Source of the DNA: Sphingobium sp. TCM1
Lineage (GTDB): Bacteria; Pseudomonadota; Alphaproteobacteria; Sphingomonadales; Sphingomonadaceae
Direction of reading: 5' to 3'
NCBI RefSeq assembly: GCF_001650725.1
Contig: NZ_LXVX01000012.1
Span: 248,001 to 312,000 of the forward strand
DNA: 64,000 nt
How positions within the stretch are numbered: position 1 is the first letter of the stretch; each line of letters begins with the position of its first letter. A program made the translations under genes and the position numbers. Below the pieces are notes generated by a model. The model worked only from the letters and a program-made list of their open reading frames with translations, had not been told where the DNA came from and did no database searches. Positions 26,568-37,106 of the stretch are shown piece by piece.

Positions 26568-28760
26568 CTAAAATTCGGCGGTAAGGCGCACCCCATAGGT
26601 GCGGGGATCGCCGGGGAAGATATTCTGCCCTAAAGCGCCCAGAGACGAGCCCCAACTCGCATATTTCTGGTTGGTGAGGTTGCGGCTATAGGCGGAAATG
26701 GTCAGGCCGTTCTGTAGGCGATAATAGATGTTGGCATCGACCAGCCAATAGCCTTTTTGCGAAAGCAGATTGGGGTCGTCGTAGAAATATCTGCTCGAAT
26801 AGGCTGCGCCCAGATGGAAGCCGGCACGGTCACTGTTGGCGAGTTCCGTTTCATAGTCGGCGGCTACATTTCCGGTATGTTCGGGCACGCGCACGAAACG
26901 ACGGCTGGCCGGATCGGCAACGCCTAAAAAGCTTTTATAGCGGGCCCTGGTATAGCCATAGGTGGCGCTCAGGGTCAGACCCTCCACGGGAATGGCGCTG
27001 ATTTCGAATTCCGCGCCCTTGATCTCGGCATTGGCCGCGTTGAACACGGACTGGATGACCCCTAGGACCGGATCGGTAGCCAGTACCGTACGCTGGAGAT
27101 CCTTATATTTGTTGTAATAGGCCGAGATGTTGAGCCGCAGGCGGCGCTCGAACCAGTCGCTCTTGAACCCGGCTTCATAGGCGGTCACCTTTTCCGGATC
27201 ATAGGGCGATGCCAGCGCAGTCCCGCGCAGGGCAAAACCACCGCTGCGATAGCCCTTTGTCATGGACGCAAACAACAGCGGTCCCTGATCGATCTGATAG
27301 GAAATACCGACCTTGGGCGAGAAATTGTCGCCCTTATATCGGGCCGGCCCAGTGAAGGTGCAGGTAGCAAGATCGAAGGTGCACTTGCCGAAGGCCGCCG
27401 AACTGGCCACCTTCTTTTCCTTGGTGTAACGCCCACCCAGTGTCACTGTCAGGGCATCGAGGGGCTTCAAGTCGACCTCGCTGAAGACAGCAAAGCTATC
27501 ATTGTCCAGCATCGACCGGGTGGCCAGTCGATTTGCGTGATTGTTGAGGTCGCGGGTTTCGCCGAAAGAAAAGCTCTGGTCGAAATAATAGACGCCTGCG
27601 GTCATCGACAGCCAGTCGGCCAGGTCGGCAGCATAACGCAATTCGCTGCTCCACTGATGCTGGTCATTTTGAACTCCCTGCAGGAAGCCGTTGCTGGGGG
27701 TGCCGTCAAAGTCGGTCAATACGCGCGACCGTACCTTGCGATAGCCGGTGATCGACGTCAGTACGCCTGGACCAATGTTGATATTCGCTTCCAGCATGGC
27801 GAAATAGACCCTCACGTTGCTGAACCCATCATCGCCCGGCGAAACAGTGAAATAGTCCGATGGCGTGGAATAGCCTTCCCTTTCGGCGAGGGTCAGCGGG
27901 CCACCAGGAACGGTATTGGGTGCGACACCCCGCACCACGACGGGGTCTCCCGTCTGGACATAATATTCTCCCAGCAGGGTGACATCGATATCGGTGCTTG
28001 GCGTCCAGCGAATACTTGGCCGCGCGACAAAGGTCGAGGTCTGGCCATAGGAGCCTTCGGTCACGTCATTCCTGAACAGCCCTTCGTTCCGGCGTGTAAG
28101 TATCGCGACACGGGCAGCCAGTGTGTCGGCGACGACGGGCAGGTTGGCCACGGCCGACCCTTCCAGCATTAGGCCGTTGCCCACACCCAGCATCATCTTG
28201 GCCGACCTCTCCTGTGTGGGCCTGGCGGACCGGAACGTCACTGCGCCACCCGTTACGTTGCGGCCGAACAGCGTGCCCTGCGGACCGCGAAGGATTTCCA
28301 CGCTTTCAATGTCGAACAGTTCGTTCAAAGCGCCATAGTTGGACCCCCAATAGACGCCGTCCTGGAAGATGCCGACGGCGGGTTCATCCGAAGGCGTCGA
28401 GCCCGACACGCCCATGCCGCGAATGGCGAAATTCTGCACGCCGCGCTGGGCGGATGGCTGGAGCGATGCGTTAGGTGTCATGCGGCCGACATCGGTCAGG
28501 TCCTTGGCCACCGCCCGCTCCAATTGCGTGGATGTGAGCGCGGTGATGGATACCGGGGTTTCCTGCAAGGCTTCGCTGCGCGCGCGCTTGCGACCAGTAA
28601 CAACGATATCCTCCAGCGTTGATCCGACTGCATCTGTTGAGGAGGAAATTGCCGCGTCGCCCTGCTGGATCGTGGCATCCGCGGCCATTGCCGGCATGGA
28701 AATGGTGGCTATCGGCGCGCCGGCGGCCCCCGCGGCAAGAAAAATCGAAAGCGTTTTCAT
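26568..28760 (-). CDS. TonB-dependent outer-membrane receptor
   Basis: Receptor of 730 residues with a signal peptide ending near SMPAMAA. A TonB-box-like EDIVVTGRKR leads into the plug domain (ETPVSITALTSTQLER, GIFQDGVYWG, LRGPQGTLFGRN), followed by a 22-strand-type barrel ending in a terminal Phe (LTAEF). GGGGGAG stands upstream of the ATG. Sphingomonads carry many such receptors, often encoded with catabolic genes and suspected to import hydrophobic substrates. It has its own candidate operator at 28852-28869 and follows a TetR gene. Confidence 0.93.
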   Translation of the reverse strand: MKTLSIFLAAGAAGAPIATISMPAMAADATIQQGDAAISSSTDAVGSTLEDIVVTGRKRARSEALQETPVSITALTSTQLERAVAKDLTDVGRMTPNASLQPSAQRGVQNFAIRGMGVSGSTPSDEPAVGIFQDGVYWGSNYGALNELFDIESVEILRGPQGTLFGRNVTGGAVTFRSARPTQERSAKMMLGVGNGLMLEGSAVANLPVVADTLAARVAILTRRNEGLFRNDVTEGSYGQTSTFVARPSIRWTPSTDIDVTLLGEYYVQTGDPVVVRGVAPNTVPGGPLTLAEREGYSTPSDYFTVSPGDDGFSNVRVYFAMLEANINIGPGVLTSITGYRKVRSRVLTDFDGTPSNGFLQGVQNDQHQWSSELRYAADLADWLSMTAGVYYFDQSFSFGETRDLNNHANRLATRSMLDNDSFAVFSEVDLKPLDALTVTLGGRYTKEKKVASSAAFGKCTFDLATCTFTGPARYKGDNFSPKVGISYQIDQGPLLFASMTKGYRSGGFALRGTALASPYDPEKVTAYEAGFKSDWFERRLRLNISAYYNKYKDLQRTVLATDPVLGVIQSVFNAANAEIKGAEFEISAIPVEGLTLSATYGYTRARYKSFLGVADPASRRFVRVPEHTGNVAADYETELANSDRAGFHLGAAYSSRYFYDDPNLLSQKGYWLVDANIYYRLQNGLTISAYSRNLTNQKYASWGSSLGALGQNIFPGDPRTYGVRLTAEF

Positions 28761-28851
28761 GGCAATCTCCCCCAATTATGATGCGTTTTCGCATCTTGTC
28801 CGGGCCTGCGCGGCAAAGGTCGCGACCATATTTGCCGCATCGGCGAGCGCA

Positions 28852-28869
28852 ATCTACCATTTGTTTGAT
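28852..28869 (-). promoter_or_regulatory. Operator candidate upstream of the TonB receptor
   Basis: Imperfect 18-bp palindrome ATCTACCATTTGTTTGAT, 92 bp upstream of the receptor start. It matches 15 of 18 bases of the perfect palindrome upstream of the P450 gene (30981-30998). The TetR gene lies between the two sites. Confidence 0.6.
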
Positions 28870-28911
28870 TGATTGCAGACCCGCGCTAAGGACGATTAGC
28901 GCGGCTCGGTC

Positions 28912-29589
28912 CTATCGGACGGAAGGTAGTTTCGCTTCGATATGGGCAAGGCCCTTCGCGCTGGCCAGGCTGCGGAGGCTGCCTCGGACCAGGTGATCTA
29001 CCAGCAGGTCTCTGGGTCTGTCCTTGTCTGGGCGATACCATTGGTAGATTGCGTTCAGGCCGCTCAGCATCACTTGTGCGGTCAATTGGGAATCCAGGTC
29101 ATCGGCGATAAGGCCTTCCGACTGTCCAAGTTCGATCAGGACCTGGATTTCGTTTCGCAGGCTGTGGTCGCGCAAGATCCGGTTGCGATGAGCGAGCGGC
29201 AGGCGCTGCACTTCATGGATGTAGACGGCGCTCTTTGCCTGGTTGTCTATGATATAGGCGACATATCCGCGGATGACCGACGCCAGTTTGTCGAGCGCGT
29301 TGCCAGGCACGGCGGCCTGTACGCGCACCATCGCCAGCCCGTCTTCATGAACCTGCGTCAACAAGGCTTCCAGAAGGTCCGGCTTGGTCTTGATATAATA
29401 ATAGATGCTGCCTTTCAGGATGCCGACCCGGTTGGCGATGTCCTGAAGCGTGGCAGCGCTATATCCTTTTTCATGAAAGACGACGACGGCGGCCTCCAAT
29501 ATCTCGCGCCAGCGGTCATCACGTGGTTTGCGTACCATCTTGCCGCGAGAAGGCTGATTGGCAGGCGCTTCGTCATGCTGCTGCATCAT
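28912..29589 (-). CDS. TetR-family transcriptional regulator (KstR2-like)
   Basis: TetR regulator of 225 residues. The helix-turn-helix region, with TLQDIANRVGILKGSIYYY and the following IKTKPDLLEAL, resembles the lipid- and steroid-catabolism TetR group that includes KstR2; this is a resemblance by eye, not an orthology claim. It lies 68 bp downstream of the P450 stop on the same strand, so it is probably co-transcribed with the P450. Its likely targets are the near-identical palindromes in front of the P450 and the TonB receptor. Confidence 0.9.
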   Translation of the reverse strand: MMQQHDEAPANQPSRGKMVRKPRDDRWREILEAAVVVFHEKGYSAATLQDIANRVGILKGSIYYYIKTKPDLLEALLTQVHEDGLAMVRVQAAVPGNALDKLASVIRGYVAYIIDNQAKSAVYIHEVQRLPLAHRNRILRDHSLRNEIQVLIELGQSEGLIADDLDSQLTAQVMLSGLNAIYQWYRPDKDRPRDLLVDHLVRGSLRSLASAKGLAHIEAKLPSVR

Positions 29590-29657
29590 ATCGCAATTCC
29601 AGAAGGAGTTTCGTGGCTAAGCATGATGACTTAGATGCGAGCGTCGAATGGCGCAAA

Positions 29658-30899
29658 CTACCGTTGGGTTAGACGCACATGCAGTGGCGCCATCGACCGC
29701 ATGTAAAGCGCCTGGAACCGGGGCGGGGCTGCGTCTCGATCGAGTTTGATCTCGGAAAAGCGATCGAGCAGCGTTTCGATAGCCACGCGCATTTCGACCC
29801 GAGCCAGTTGCGACCCGACGCAGGACCGTGAGCCTTTTCCGAAAGCAAGGTGATCGGTGGGCGCACGGCGGCTGATATCCACGCTAGCCGGACAGCCAAA
29901 CTTCGCCGGATCGCGGTTCGCGGCTGCGTGGACCAGAATGACAGTCTCTCCCTTCGCGATCGGCACATCGCCGATGACGCTGTCGGCTATGCAGATGCGA
30001 TGGCGATACTGCACGACGTTGAGCAATCGCAACGATTCCTCGATCAAGGCCGACAACGGCTTGCCGCGGTCGATCCTGATCTGCGCCATCATGTCGGGAT
30101 CGGCCAGCAGCAGATATAGTGCGTTGGCTATCCCATGGACGGTCGTGTCCGACCCCGCAAAATAGAGTTCACGGCATAGGCCGAGCGCGGCATCTTCGTC
30201 CATCTCGATCCCCGCATCGGGGGCCTCCTTCCAGACCCGACTGATGAAATCATCACTTGGTGTGTCTCGGCGTGCCCGGATATAGGGGCGTAACGCGTCA
30301 TTCAGTTGAGTCGACGCGGCCAATGCGCGATCGCGCAAGGCGTCGCTTTTGTAGCCCGATGCAATGAAATTCACGATCTCTTCGTTGAGTTCGAGGATGC
30401 GCGCCATCATCGTGTCGTCCTCGAACGGCATCCCCAACAGCGAACATATGACGCGCGGGGGGATGCGGGTCGCATAGTCTTCGAACAGGTCCGCCTTGTG
30501 CTTGCCTCTCAAGCCAGTGGCGACGAAATCCACAATGGGCCGGATGTGACTGTCCCGAAAGCGGGTGACGTTGGCCGGCGACAGCAGTTTCAGGTGGAAC
30601 CGCCTCAGCCTGTCATGCTGCTCGTCCCGGCTCAACGTGATATTGGCGCCGCCACCCTTGATCTGCCGGGTCAGCTCGTCTGCGAAAATATAGGCGTTGG
30701 CGAACTGGCTTTCATCGCGCTCCACCTGGGCGCACTGATCGAAATCCAGGATGAGCCAAGCATTGGCGGATGTATCCCAGACCGGCGACCCGATCGCGCG
30801 CAACTGGTCATAGAATGAAAATGGGTCGCGATCGGCAAAAGCGTCGATCGTGGTCCCTTCGGGCACCAGTCGTGTGGCGCGATGCATGTCGATCGGCAT
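29658..30899 (-). CDS. Cytochrome P450
   Basis: Soluble class-I type P450 of 413 residues. Signatures are the I-helix oxygen-binding FAGSDTTVHG, the K-helix EESLRLL (ExxR), and the heme loop FGKGSRSCVGSQLA with the thiolate Cys. The start at 30897-30899 has AAGGAG upstream. Electrons probably come from the 3Fe-4S-type ferredoxin (24071) and its reductase (22770). It would hydroxylate a hydrophobic substrate, for example a side-chain carbon before CoA activation. The CYP family cannot be assigned by eye. Confidence 0.94.
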   Translation of the reverse strand: MPIDMHRATRLVPEGTTIDAFADRDPFSFYDQLRAIGSPVWDTSANAWLILDFDQCAQVERDESQFANAYIFADELTRQIKGGGANITLSRDEQHDRLRRFHLKLLSPANVTRFRDSHIRPIVDFVATGLRGKHKADLFEDYATRIPPRVICSLLGMPFEDDTMMARILELNEEIVNFIASGYKSDALRDRALAASTQLNDALRPYIRARRDTPSDDFISRVWKEAPDAGIEMDEDAALGLCRELYFAGSDTTVHGIANALYLLLADPDMMAQIRIDRGKPLSALIEESLRLLNVVQYRHRICIADSVIGDVPIAKGETVILVHAAANRDPAKFGCPASVDISRRAPTDHLAFGKGSRSCVGSQLARVEMRVAIETLLDRFSEIKLDRDAAPPRFQALYMRSMAPLHVRLTQR

Positions 30900-30980
30900 G
30901 GTCTCTCCTTGGAATAGGCCGTCCACAGCCGTTGCGGCGTCCCCGATGACGCCGGAAGGCTGGCAGCGGCCGGATTAACA

Positions 30981-30998
30981 ATCAACCAGTTGGTTGAT
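30981..30998 (-). promoter_or_regulatory. Operator candidate upstream of the P450
   Basis: Palindrome ATCAACCA-GT-TGGTTGAT with 8-bp perfect arms, 82 bp upstream of the P450 start. A close copy lies 92 bp upstream of the TonB receptor. The rest of the 257-bp stretch 30900-31156 shows no credible gene. Confidence 0.65.
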
Positions 30999-31229
30999 AA
31001 CGGGACATGGCATCTGAGCGCGGTCGAGTGAGCCTATCGATCGGCAGGTCGTGGACGGGGCGGGATGATGGACATGGTGGAGGCGGGCGAGAGGCCGATG
31101 CCGCACCCTGTCGATTATGCACCGACCACCACTGCACTGGAAAAGAGTAGTCCCTCAGAGCTGGCTTGGGTGGCTTGAACAGGGATCGGCACTTGATAAG
31201 TGGATCGCCTGCGGTCGTTAGCTCGCACT

Positions 31230-31290
31230 GCCGATATGGGGCGTCATGGAGAAAGGGTGTAGCCCGACCGGAGTGCCGCCCCATATCGGC
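31230..31290. repeat. 14-bp inverted repeat inside IS copy 1
   Basis: GCCGATATGGGGCG (31230-31243) and its exact complement (31277-31290) are separated by 33 bases, between the end of orfB and the left terminus of the IS. It could form a long stem that stops outside transcription entering the transposase, or be a nested remnant of another element. Confidence 0.5.
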
Positions 31291-31298
31291 GGCCAAAT

Positions 31299-32125
31299 TC
31301 ATGCTGCCATCGCCAGCGGCAGGTTGTCAAAATATGCCTGGTCCGGGGTCCGGGCACCAAGGCTCGAATGCGGCCTCCTTGCGTTGTAAAAGTTCAGATA
31401 ACGACCGATCGATACCCGGGCTTCGCTGACCGCGGCGTAGGCGCGGAGGTAAACCTCCTCATATTTCACCGATCGCCACAGGCGCTCGACCACTACATTG
31501 TCGCGCCATGCGCCCCGTCCGTCCAGGCTGATGGCGATTTCCTCCCGGTGCAGCACGCTGGTGAAGGCGAGCGAAGTGAACTGACTGCCCTGGTCGGTGT
31601 TGAAAATCTCCGGCTTCCCGTAGCGCGCAAGCGCCTCCTCCAGCGCCTCGATGCAGAAGTCGGCCTCCATCGTGATCGACACCCGCCAGGCCAGGACCTT
31701 CCGGCTGAACCAATCGACGATGGCCACAGATAGACGAACCCCCTCGCCATCGGAATGTAGCTGATGTCAGTTGCCCAGACCTGGTTGGGCCGCACAATCG
31801 GCAGTTTGCGCAGCAGGTAGGGGTAGATCTTGTGCCCTGGCGTCGGCTTCGATGTGTTCGGGCGACGGCAAATCGCCTCGATCGCCATCTTCTTCATCAG
31901 CGTGGCGACATGCTGGCGGCCGATCCCGATGCCTTCCTGCCGCAGCAGATCGCGCAGCATCCGGCTGCCTGCGAACGGAAATTCCAGGTGCAGTTCGTCG
32001 ATGCGCCGCATGATCCTCAGATCAGCCGCCGAAACCGGCTTGGCCAGGTAATAGACGCTGCCCCGGCTGATCCCCAGTTCCCGCGCCTGCCGTGCCAGCG
32101 GCAAACTGTGGGAACGGTCGATCAT
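31299..32125 (-). pseudogene. IS3-family transposase orfB, frameshifted
   Basis: DDE integrase-type transposase. The N-terminal helix-turn-helix part and first catalytic Asp (ATDISYIPM) are in one frame (32125 to about 31730). The rest, with the second Asp (NTDQGSQFT) and the Glu (VERLWRSVKYEE), is in another (31727 to 31299). The junction reads CTGTGGCC where the family expects CTGGTGGCC, so one G is missing near 31730. The start overlaps the orfA stop (ATGA). The product would be truncated and inactive unless a ribosome shifts frame. Confidence 0.85.
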
Positions 32126-32436
32126 CGTTTTGCGCTCGGCAACAGACCGGCCTTCCCGAGCGCGCCGGCCAAAAAATCATTCGCCAGCGTCAACTCGCCG
32201 ATCTTGGCGTGCAGCGTCTTCACGTCGACCGGCGGCTCGCCCGTTTCCGACGTGTTGTCCGAACCAAACACGCCTGCCGAGCCCTCCAGCAACTGGCTAC
32301 GCCACGTCGCGATCTGGTTCGGATGCACGTCAAACTGCTGCGCCAACTCGGCCAGCGTCTTCTCGCCCTTCACGGCAGCCAATGCCACCTACGCCTTGAA
32401 TGCCGGGCTGTGGTTCCGGCGGGGTCGTTTGCTCAT
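32122..32436 (-). pseudogene. IS3-family orfA with internal amber codon
   Basis: Helix-turn-helix protein of the IS3 orfA kind (LAELAQQFDVHPNQIATW) with a leucine-rich C-terminus. Translation from the ATG at 32434-32436 gives MSKRPRRNHSPAFKA and then TAG at 32389-32391, where homologues usually have Lys. A GTG right after the stop could restart synthesis but would drop the basic N-terminus. Confidence 0.8.
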
Positions 32437-32537
32437 CTCTGCTCCTGTCTCGCAGCCATCCTGGTCACCGTCAGGCAGAAAATCCACTTATCTCACTGTC
32501 CAGTTTTCCCAAGCCACCTCTGTTGAAGGAGGCTGAC

Positions 32538-33068
32538 ATGGCCCTTCGCATCACGTCGGTGGCTATGGAGATCAGTCGGGCGGAAGCCGGCATAGATCGA
32601 TCGGATTTTGTGGAGGTGGACATGGCCGCGCTCGTGCAGGATCTTGTTGATGCCTATGAGCCGGCTGCAGCATCGCAGGGCATAAGGCTCACATTTTCTG
32701 CCCGTGACGATGCCTCGATCGTCTTTGGGCACGAGCAGTTGCTTGGGCAGGTCGTGGCGAACCTGATCGACAACGTCTTCCGTCATGCAATGCATGGCGG
32801 CATCTGTGATCTGACCATCGATCGCATCGGGGGATATGTTCGGCTGCAGGTAGCGGACCGCGGCCACGGCGTGCCCGCAGAAGACCATGAACGAGCTTTA
32901 TGCCGTTTCGTGAAACTGAATGCTTCACGGTCAAGCCCAGGTGCTAGCCTCGGCTTGGCGCTGATCGACGCAGTGGTACGACTTCATGAGGGGGCCATTC
33001 GCCTCGAGGACAATAAGCCCGGCCTGCGTGTAATCATCGCACTCCCGACGTCGGATCAGTCCTCATAA
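32538..33068 (+). pseudogene. Histidine kinase, C-terminal fragment
   Basis: About 176 residues covering the end of the dimerisation helix (MEISRAEAG) and an HATPase domain: NLIDNVFRHA is the N-box, ADRGHGVP the G1 box, and GASLGLALIDAVVRLH the later glycine-rich segment. The frame continues upstream as kinase-like sequence (LLKEAD) up to the IS end, so the sensor part and phospho-acceptor His were lost to the insertion. GAAGGAGG happens to precede the ATG at 32538, so a soluble ATPase fragment might still be made. Confidence 0.8.
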
Positions 33069-34109
33069 TGTGGCAGACTGCACCGCATTGGATCGAAGGG
33101 CGTTGATGAAGGCTACCTTGTCGTCCAGTGCCATCGCGACATGGTGGACGGGTTCGCCTAGCCCAAGAGGCTTGGGCGATGGAATAGGGGGGGACACCTC
33201 TAGCATGATGTTGGGAAATGTCATCAGCGACGTCTTGATTGTCCCTGGCCGCTTCACATCCGATGAAGGGAAGGCGATGCTCGCATTTATGATCGACGCC
33301 AGTGGGACACGGAAATCATAAAGGATGCCGGCCCGTATGCGCACGTCTTGATCATCGATCGTGACCGGCATGCGCCGAAGCGAGCAGATCAGGCCGAGAA
33401 GATACAGCAGGCTGATGTCGCTTATGATGAAGATGACCCAACCTAGGGATGGCTTCCACAATCCCACAAGCAGGTGAACGCCGAGCGCTTCAACGACGGC
33501 AAGGCAAAAGAACGCCCATAAAATCGGTGCGACCAAGCGATGGTAGCTAAAGCTTTGGACACCGGTAGGCACATCGGGCGGAGACATCCAGAGGAAGGCG
33601 TTGGAGATGATCGTCAGTTCGGCGGCAGCCACGCGCGCAAGGGCTTCGGGCAGAAGCTGTCCCAAGGCATTCTGGAGGCGCTCGCGCGGGTTGGCGCTAT
33701 CGCCGCGGAACATGGCAATTGCACGCACCCCGCCCCACAACAGATGCAACAGGACCGGCACCGCAAGCAGCCATATACCCCAACCATCTATTAGGTATGC
33801 GCGCGCCTCACGCGGCATGACGACGACGGAGGAAATGCAGGTTGCAGCGAGAAGAGCATTGACGTGCCTCAGGCCGAACGAGGCGCGATTATAGAAATGG
33901 GCCATCAGGATTATGCATAAATTGGCGACGATGGCAGCCATGGCACCAGTTTCAGGAGACAGCCCCCCGATTGAAACGCGCATGATCTTCACATAGGCCG
34001 CAGCCACTATGAGCTTGAGCAGAAAAAGCGATATGCTTCCTACCATCTTCCCAGGGCCAACCTCAGACAGGTCATTACGCCCGCCTTCCGCTAAGGGTTT
34101 CCGCGACAT
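33063..34109 (-). CDS. Polytopic membrane protein of unknown function
   Basis: 348 residues with about six hydrophobic segments (near residues 25-45, 57-76, 83-100, 110-132, 190-215 and 222-245). A soluble C-terminal part of about 100 residues follows (VTIDDQDVRIRAGILYDFRVPL), looking like a bacterial-PH-type beta domain. I do not recognise the family. The start at 34107-34109 has AAGGG upstream; Met22 is an alternative. It overlaps the histidine kinase fragment tail to tail by 6 bp and lies 12 bp after the cupin-like fragment on the same strand. It seems intact though flanked by broken genes. Confidence 0.7.
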   Translation of the reverse strand: MSRKPLAEGGRNDLSEVGPGKMVGSISLFLLKLIVAAAYVKIMRVSIGGLSPETGAMAAIVANLCIILMAHFYNRASFGLRHVNALLAATCISSVVVMPREARAYLIDGWGIWLLAVPVLLHLLWGGVRAIAMFRGDSANPRERLQNALGQLLPEALARVAAAELTIISNAFLWMSPPDVPTGVQSFSYHRLVAPILWAFFCLAVVEALGVHLLVGLWKPSLGWVIFIISDISLLYLLGLICSLRRMPVTIDDQDVRIRAGILYDFRVPLASIINASIAFPSSDVKRPGTIKTSLMTFPNIMLEVSPPIPSPKPLGLGEPVHHVAMALDDKVAFINALRSNAVQSATL

Positions 34110-34121
34110 ATCTGCCCTTTG

Positions 34122-36050
<1,929 letters not shown>

Positions 36051-36076
36051 ATTGGCTCCACTTACTCAGAAGTTGG

Positions 36077-36103
36077 AGCCTCCGGCAAACCCGGGGCGGC
36101 TCA
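36077..36103 (-). repeat. Right terminal inverted repeat of IS copy 2
   Basis: 27 bp, complement starting TGAGCCGCCCCGGG. Its outermost TGA supplies an in-frame stop for the truncated integrase next to it. Confidence 0.92.
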
Positions 36104-36661
36104 CTCCGCGCGCGCCGTGGCGATGGCGTAGCGGAATATCTGGCTGCATGTGCTGCGTAGGCGTTTGGCCGTCTCGTAGCGGCCCTTGCCCTCCATCTTA
36201 CGCAGCATGGTCAACACCTCCTGCGCGGTGATGGCGGTGACAGGGCGCTTGCCCAGCGACGCATTGATGAACGCCAGCAGCCAGCGCAGCTTTTTCATCG
36301 TGACGGCGGAGCGGCCTTCGCGCTCGACTTTCACCAACCATTCGTCGGCAACCGCCTTAAAACTGTTGGACGCGGCTACGGTGGCGGCAATCCGATCCAG
36401 CTTGATCTTCTCGGCGGGATCATTCCCCTTCGCCAGCACTTTGCGGGCGGCGTCGCGCTGCTCACGGGCGTCGGCAAGGCCGATGTCGGGATAGACCCCG
36501 AAGGCCAACGTCTTCTGCTTGCCAAGGTGGCGGTAGTTCATGCGCCAGTAGCGCCCACCATTGGGCGTCACATAGAGGAAAAGGCCATCGCTATCGGTGA
36601 GTTTATAGGGCTTGGCTTTGCCCTTGGCGTTTTTGATCGCAGCGGCGGTGAGCGCCTTGAT
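36101..36661 (-). pseudogene. Truncated tyrosine integrase next to tRNA-Glu
   Basis: N-terminal half of a P4-type integrase. The arm-binding DUF4102 part is visible (DSDGLFLYVTPNGGRYWRMN, GVYPDIGLADARE), followed by the core-binding domain (FKAVADEWL). The catalytic domain is missing because IS copy 2 ends at 36103 and its TGA closes the frame. No ATG is found; an ATC at 36659-36661 stands where the start should be, after AAAAGGAGATACC, so the start codon may also be mutated. Its place between tRNA-Glu and the catabolic block marks the end of an integrative element. Confidence 0.85.
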
Positions 36662-36800
36662 GGTATCTCCTTTTCGAGGAGGGCCGCGCTACCATCAGAC
36701 ATACCATCAAGTTGCTGGTATCCGGTGGTCCGAGACCGCTCCGTATGGGATACCTATACCACGAAAAACCGCAGAATTCCGCCGTTCTCGGCACATTCTG

Positions 36801-36819
36801 ATACTCTCTGGGAGAGTAT
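36801..36819. repeat. Palindrome between tRNA-Glu and integrase
   Basis: ATACTCTC-TGG-GAGAGTAT, perfect 8-bp arms, directly past the CCA end of the tRNA. It may be a core or accessory recombination site of the lost integrase, or a hairpin ending the tRNA transcript. Confidence 0.45.
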
Positions 36820-36821
36820 TC

Positions 36822-36896
36822 TGGTGACCCCTACGGGAATCGAACCCGTGTTTCAGCCGTGAGAGGGCCGCGTCCTGACCGCTAGACGAAGGGGCC
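36822..36896 (-). tRNA. tRNA-Glu (anticodon CTC)
   Basis: 75 nt including an encoded CCA. The acceptor strands GGCCCCT and AGGGGTC pair with one G-U. The D-arm CGTCTAGCGGTCAGGACG, anticodon loop with CTC, and T-arm CGGGTTCGATTCCCG are all regular. Its 3' end faces the truncated integrase, the normal target arrangement for tRNA-integrating elements. Confidence 0.95.
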
Positions 36897-36984
36897 ACAT
36901 GGCCGCATGGCGGCCGGGCAGGGGGAGCGCTTTAGCAGGCCGATCCGCCGCGTCAAGAGAAAGCGCGTGCGCCATTATCGCTGG

Positions 36985-37101
36985 ATAATAAAAAACCACC
37001 CCATGCAAGCATGGGGTGGCCAAGGTTCAGGGAGGAGACGCCTCCAAAGGGGGGAGGCGCCCATACGACACACCCGAAAGGGGGGCAGGTGCGCCGTATG
37101 T
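36985..37101 (-). ncRNA. Candidate small RNA with two C-rich hairpin loops and a terminator
   Basis: About 115 nt on the minus strand. Hairpin 1 (37101-37063) pairs CATACG with CGTATG and exposes a CCCCCC loop. Hairpin 2 (37060-37040) pairs CGCCTCC with GGAGGCG around another C-rich loop. Hairpin 3 (37020-36997) is a strong terminator followed by TTTTTTATT. A good promoter ends six bases before the first hairpin. C-rich loops that can pair with Shine-Dalgarno sequences are a known feature of several alphaproteobacterial trans-acting sRNAs. No Rfam family was identified. Confidence 0.65.
36990..37020 (-). terminator. Rho-independent terminator of the small RNA
   Basis: 10-bp perfect stem CCACCCCATG/CATGGGGTGG with a 4-nt loop, followed on the minus strand by six T and TATT. 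It could also end transcripts reading through from the SapC gene. Confidence 0.85.
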
Positions 37102-37106
37102 TCAAG

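Larger units (their letters stand above)
31157..32522 (-). mobile_element. Degraded IS3-family insertion sequence (copy 1)
   Basis: About 1.37 kb with orfA and orfB on the minus strand. Imperfect terminal inverted repeats are visible: both outer ends read CAGAG-n-TGGCTTGGG inward, and GATAAGTGGAT occurs about 30 bp further in on each side. The bases just outside the repeats do not match, so no target-site duplication is seen and the outer limits are approximate. Both genes are broken, so the copy cannot move by itself. It truncated the histidine kinase gene on its right. Confidence 0.75.

Noticed and set aside
29602-29672. Short plus-strand frame with AGGAG upstream and a GTG start
   Set aside because: About 19 codons, overlaps the end of the P450 gene, and has no context to support a leader peptide.
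30982-31302. 106-residue minus-strand frame between P450 and IS copy 1
   Set aside because: Arg/Pro-rich, crosses the IS terminus, and covers the P450 operator; no support as a gene.
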